NCBI GenBank assembly: GCA_963556495.2
Contig: OY747716.1
Coordinates: forward strand, 30,403,318 to 30,467,317
Source: Valencia hispanica
Taxonomy: Eukaryota; Chordata; Actinopteri; Cyprinodontiformes; Valenciidae
Reading direction: 5' to 3'
Length of the DNA: 64,000 bases
Part shown: one piece after another, positions 50,505-64,000 of the stretch
How the letters are laid out: each line of letters starts with the position of its first letter
Numbering within the stretch: position 1 is the first letter of the stretch
The notes under the pieces: generated by a model
Databases searched by the model: none
Seen by the model: only the letters and a program-made list of their open reading frames with translations
What the model was told of the DNA's origin: nothing
Made by a program: the position numbers and the translations under genes

Positions 50505-50915
50505 ATTCATACAGTCATTCTTTATTTTCATTCCCCATTACTACCACAAACTTCAATGTATTTTATTGGGTTTTTTTTGTGACACACCAACACAAGGCTG
50601 GATAATAAAAATCTAAAGTGTGGTGTAAATTTATATTCAGCTCCCCTGAGGCATTATTTTATAGAACTACCTTTCATAGTAATTCCAGATGAAAGTTTTT
50701 TGAGGTATGTATCAGCTTTAGACATCTACAGACTGAAACATTTGCCCATTCTTCTTTCTAAAACAGCTCCAACGTAGTCAAATTGGATCAAAAGCATCCA
50801 TGAACATCAGTCTTCAATTCTTGCCATAAATTCCCAATTGGATTTAGGTCTTGACCTTGAGAGGGCCATTCTAATACATGCTTTTTTTATTTAAACCATT
50901 CTATCGTAATGGAAT
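50505..50915 (-). mobile_element. Tc1-like fragment
   Basis: 'tattttattgggttttttttg', 'cccaattggatttaggtctt' and 'gagagggccattctaataca' are reverse-oriented Tc1-like sequence. It stops abruptly near 50915. Confidence 0.6.
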
Positions 50916-50984
50916 AGTTTAGATAAAACTGAAAAAGCAGTCCTATGGTCCATAGTGAAGTACGTTTTACAACATCAGGACTGA

Positions 50985-51660
50985 GGGGTGGGGCACCCAT
51001 GAAAGAGGCCCCAGCTCCAAATTTGATCCCTTCAAATTTGACTGAAATCTCTATCTGGCCACATGAAGCATCAGGTTCCTTCTTGAGAAAGGTTTAATGG
51101 TCAGAGAGGACAAATATTAACCCATAGTATGTTTGGAGGAGTCATAGTGAGGATTTCAAACTGGAGAATGTCATACCAACTGTAAACCACGGTTGTGGTA
51201 GCATCATGCTGTGGGTCTGTTTTACTGACGGTTTAAATAATGAAGTGCCCTTAAAGTTCTCTGCATTATCTGGTCTGGTGTCTTCTCTTCCTCTTGACAA
51301 TATCTCAGTCTTTATGTGATTCTTGTAAGGTGCTGGTCAATCAAGCACAGCAAAACCCTCATCACCAAGGAGGCCTTTAGAACTTTTGGCAGTATGTGAG
51401 GGAACAAAGTCCTGCTGAAAAATTAAATCAGCCTCCATAAAGCTTGACAGCAGAAGGAAGCATGTATTGCTGTGGAATTTATATTAATATATATTAGTCC
51501 TCCAAAACACTGACAACCCAGGGTCCAGACCAGGAAGCAGAGTCTTAGTTTAACCCACCTCTCTGCAGCTTCTGTACTGTTACCCACCCATTACCCCATT
51601 GAAATAGTGTTCTGCCCACAGCCAAAATCAAATGGATTAAAAGTTAAACTAATGAGCAAA
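50985..51660 (+). mobile_element. Tc1-like fragment of another family
   Basis: Plus-oriented: 'gaagcatcaggttccttctt', 'gtttggaggagtcatagtg' and 'ggtagcatcatgctgtgggt' (transposase region around the SVMLWV-type motif). Frameshifted and truncated. Confidence 0.6.
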
Positions 51661-51719
51661 TCATGAAAATCTCATAAAGATAAATGTGACTTTGACTAAA
51701 CAGAAAAATAAAACCATTA

Positions 51720-54095
51720 AATGTGATTTATTGAACATAAGATCTCTCTCAACCACTTTGGTAGTAAATAACTTGATTTGTGATAATCAAATTAATTTGT
51801 TTTGTCCCACAGAAACCTGGCTTATTTAAATTTTCACATTCCTAGAAGTACTGGGCGAGGGGGAGGAGTTGCAACCATTTTTTATTAAGATTTACTATTT
51901 CCAGACCAATTAATAGCTACAGCTCTTTTGAACATCTAATCCTTAGTTTTCCTCATCCAAGGAGCAAAACATGAAGACCACTTTTGTTGGTGGTTTTGTA
52001 TCATCCACCAGGTCCTTACTCTCAATTGTTATATCACATTTTTTTATCTGATTTATTATTAAATACTGATAAGGTCATTATAGTGGGGGATTTCAATATT
52101 CATGTGGACACTGAAAGTGATAGTCTAAATGCAGCCTTTAATGCTATCTTAAACTCAATTGGCTTTACTCAAAAAGTACAGGGACCTACCCAATCGGGTC
52201 AACACACTTTGTACTGACATACAGCATTGAGGGTGAGGAAATAACACTCCTCCCACATAACCCGGTCCTGTCTGGTCATTTTTTGATAACTTTTGAATTT
52301 ACTTTAACGGACCATCCCAAACCTGAATTAGCTAATGTAGCCCCCTTAAAAAAGAAAGTAATTAGCCATAGGAGGTTGAGTCCCTGGTTTAATGCAGAGC
52401 TGTGTACTTTAAAGCAGTATACTAGGAAATTGGAGAGAAAATGATGGTCTACACACCTGGAGGATTCCTGTTAAACCTGGAGAAATAGTCTACTGCTGTA
52501 TAAAAAGAACCTTCGAAAAGCTGGAACAGCATATTTTTCATCATTAATAGAGGCAAATAAGAACAATAACGTTTCTTTTTTAGAACAGTTGCCAAACTTA
52601 CACATTTATACTCTGTTGAGCCAACTATTCCTGGCTCTCAGTAGTGATGACTTTATGGGATTCTTCATAAATAAAATTAATTTTATTGAAAATAAAACAA
52701 TTGGCATCCTCCCAAACATGATTACTTCTCTCTCAGTGAGTGAGGCAGCATCAGAGAGAGAACTGTAGAACCTCATTTGTGTTTGCACTGTTTTGCTCCA
52801 GTCGAGCTTTCGGAATTATCACAAATTTTAGCCTAATCTAAGCTTGAACTTGCATGTTGGACCCAATCCCAACCAAATTATTTAAAGAAGTGTTCCCTTT
52901 GGTTCCTGGACCCATTTTAGACATGATGAATCTATCCTTAGTAAATGGAAACATAACACAGGAATTTAAGGTGGCTGTATTAAACCTTGACTCAAGAAAC
53001 CCTCCCTCGATCAAGATGACTTTGTTAATTACGGTCCTATATCTAACCTTCCTTTCTTATCCAAAATCTTTGAAAAATAGTTGCTAATCAAGTATAAGAG
53101 CATCTAAAGAGTTTGAAGAGTTTCAATCAGGTTTTAGAGCTCATCATGGCACCGAAACAGCACTGCTGAAGGTAACTGATGCTATTCTCATGGCCTCAGA
53201 TAATGGACTTGTGACTGTTCTGGTCTTGTTAGATCTCAGTGCTGCTTTTGACACAGTTGATCATAATATTCTCTTTGAAAGGCTTGAACAGGAGGTTGCA
53301 GGGATCAAAGGAACAGCACTAGGCTGGTTTAAATCATATTTGTCTAACAGATTCCATTTTTTTTCATGTAAATGATAAATCATCTTCAAACTCAATGGTT
53401 ACTTGTTGGGTACCACAGGGTTATGTGTTTGGACCAATTCTTTTTACTACATATTTGCTTCCAATTGATAAAATCATTAGACAGCATGGGATAAATTTCC
53501 ACAGCTAAGCGATGATACGCAACTACATTTATCCATAAATCCTGACAAATCCAAACAGGTAGATTACAGACATAAAAACATGGATGACTCTAAACTTTCT
53601 GCTTTTTAATTCTGACAAGACTGGTCTGGACGTTGCCATCTTTGGACCAGAGGCTCTAAAAAAGAAACTGCTTTGTCAATCACTTAGTCAATCAATCACA
53701 CAATCTGGATGGCATGAAATTGACCTCCAGTAATAAGGTAACGAACATTGGTGTTATTTTTGACAAGGCATGAAATTCAAATCCCATATTAATCAGGTTT
53801 CTAGGATTTCCTTGTTTCACCTCAGTAATATTGCTAAACTTAGAAATATCCTGTCCAGGAGTGATGTTAAGAAACTAGTCCATGGATTTGTTACTTCCAG
53901 GCTGGACTACTTTAATTCTTTACTATCAGGAAGGCCACAAAATACAATTAAAATCCTTCAGTTGATCCAAAATGGTCCACCAAGAGTTCTGATGAATATT
54001 AAAAAGAGATCACCTTTCCCGTTTCAGTTTCCCCTCACTGTGCTTCTCCACTTTCCTCCAGACTCTGGGACCTGGATTTCTTAAATGAAATGCCA
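51720..54095 (+). mobile_element. L2-like LINE, endonuclease and reverse transcriptase, decayed
   Basis: In order on the plus strand: an endonuclease block (IIVGDFNIHVDTESDSLNAA), a linker, reverse transcriptase blocks (FRAHHGTETALLKVTDAI; VLVLLDLSAAFDTVDHNILF; TALGWFKSYLSNRF), a damaged palm motif (SDDTQLHLS, near 53507) and the C-terminal HINQVSRISLFHLSNIAKLR with FVTSRLDYFNSLLSGRPQN. Several stops and frameshifts make it inactive. The motifs point to the L2/CR1 group. The C-terminal end is cut near 54095, where a Tc1-like fragment follows. Confidence 0.85.
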
Positions 54096-54129
54096 ATTTT
54101 GCTTTAATCTAGAAAGAGGAATTTGGACC

Positions 54130-54575
54130 ACTGAGCAAGTCCCCCTTCTGGTTCAGGATTGGCTTGTAGAGTTCATCTGTGCTTCCTGACTCCAGCCTAA
54201 ACCCACTCTTGGCCAAGCTTCCCAAAATTCTTGGATAGATTTTGCTTGACAATCCTCACAAGACTGCAATTATCCCTGTTGCCTCTTTTACTACCATTTT
54301 TTCCCCTTTCATTCAATTGTCAACAAAAATGCTTCTCTACAGAACTCAGAACACCCAGTTTCTCAGCAATGACCTTTTATGGCTTACCCTCCATGAGGAA
54401 GGAGTCAGTGACAATGACTCTGTTCTGGACATCTGTCAAGTCAGCAGTCTTCCATCATTGTTGTGTATCCAACTGACCCAGACATACAATTTTAGAAACC
54501 TCTGCAGGTGTTAATGAGCCAATTTAATGCGACACGATGACTTTACAATATTCCAAATTTTATTTTTTAAATATA
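54130..54575 (-). mobile_element. Tc1-like fragment, transposase N-terminus
   Basis: Read on the minus strand the segment near 54455-54330 resembles a transposase start of the GKTADLT type, followed by a KPxKVIAEK-like helix-turn-helix region. The frame is broken and only this end is present. Confidence 0.6.
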
Positions 54576-54823
54576 CTAGTATTTAAAGTCTTAAATCTGA
54601 AGTTAAAACTTATTTTCAATCTTAAAAACCCTGAAGATAATCTAGAAATATCTTGTAAAGAGATGTTATAAAAGGCTCTTTAAAGTGACGGCTACTAGGT
54701 TTCAATCCACTATGTATTGAAAAACAGGGATTTCCAGAACACTCAAATATGATGCTTAACTTTTTTTTTTTCAAACTTAAAAAATAAATAAAATAAACTT
54801 TTGTCCAGTAAGTGCTGGCTGCT

Positions 54824-54829
54824 TTTATT
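54824..54829 (-). terminator. Probable poly(A) signal of gars1
   Basis: AATAAA on the minus strand, about 300 nt past the gars1 stop codon, a normal spacing for a short 3' UTR. No transcript evidence is available, and AATAAA is common by chance in AT-rich DNA. Confidence 0.4.
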
Positions 54830-55130
54830 TCAACTGTTAAATAGCTCCATCCATTCTGGCTGAAAACTTGAACAGTGAAAGTCTCCTTCCACTGACACCC
54901 TGATTACATTTGTCTCCCTTTTAAAATAATTGAAATCCCCAAACACAGATGCAAAGTTGCTCATCAAAAATGTCCTGTGCAGGTGTTGCCTCAACTTATA
55001 CATAAACAACATTTTAGTGACTGAACCTCCTCTGTGGCTCATCACGATTTAACTGCACGATTCTTTCTGGTGGTGCATTTGCATTGAGTCTGAAATTTTC
55101 TCAGAGCGGCTTGCAGAGGAAATGTGAGTC

Positions 55131-63825
<8,695 letters not shown>

Positions 63826-64000
63826 GGACCGCTGAGCTGCAAGCACAAGTGAATGATGAAATCTCTGGAAACAAGTAAACACCGCCTTCAACACGGGCTC
63901 GGTACTTTCGCCTCAACGCTTACCAACTAAGGAACGTATTTGCAGATTCGTTAAAAACGGTTCTGTGAAAATATAACATTACTATTGAAATTACGGGAAA

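Overview
The window is vertebrate nuclear DNA, most likely from a teleost fish. Genes are split into short exons with GT-AG introns. The protein matches are vertebrate. The intervening DNA is AT-rich and packed with decayed fish-type Tc1-like transposons, hAT and TTAA-target elements, PIF/Harbinger pieces and LINE fragments. Species cannot be read from the sequence. All identifications rest on reading translations against remembered families; no search was run.

Four protein-coding genes are supported. (1) zbtb47, + strand, 3861-14316: five coding exons for a BTB domain, an acidic linker and nine C2H2 zinc fingers; the exon with the first Met of the long form was not found. (2) klhl40, - strand, 32690-26873: six exons, 612 aa, BTB-BACK-Kelch. 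(3) hhatl, - strand, 44055-35123: eleven exons, 530 aa, a membrane-bound O-acyltransferase-like protein with Leu where the catalytic His should be. (4) gars1, - strand, 63825-55131: seventeen exons, 751 aa, glycyl-tRNA synthetase with both a mitochondrial and a cytosolic start. Exon lengths sum to whole codons in klhl40, hhatl and gars1, so these three models look complete.

The zbtb47-klhl40-hhatl order matches the human 3p22 block (ZBTB47-KLHL40-HHATL). gars1 lies elsewhere in human, so its linkage here is probably fish-specific. klhl40 and hhatl are both known as striated-muscle genes and lie head-to-tail 2.4 kb apart.

The most notable gene-level signal is a 78-nt AT-AC intron in gars1 with textbook U12 splice and branch-site sequences. 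It is in frame, so an ORF finder reads straight through it.

Repeats by region: 1.3-3.7 kb, LINE fragments. zbtb47 introns: Tc1-like copies, one complete end to end with a hAT element inside it. 14.3-26.9 kb, gene-free, with Tc1 relics, a 116-bp AT repeat, a TTAA-flanked element with a THAP-like remnant, and one Tc1-like element inside another. klhl40 introns: a LINE tail and a Harbinger half. hhatl intron 5: a roughly 3-kb element with a THAP-type first exon. 44.2-54.6 kb, gene-free, with more Tc1-like copies, a second TTAA element with a large palindrome, and an L2-like LINE. gars1 introns: a hAT element with a perfect 8-bp target duplication and a GC-rich repeat. I found no new biological system; the U12 intron and the nested or hairpin-bearing elements are the best items for follow-up.
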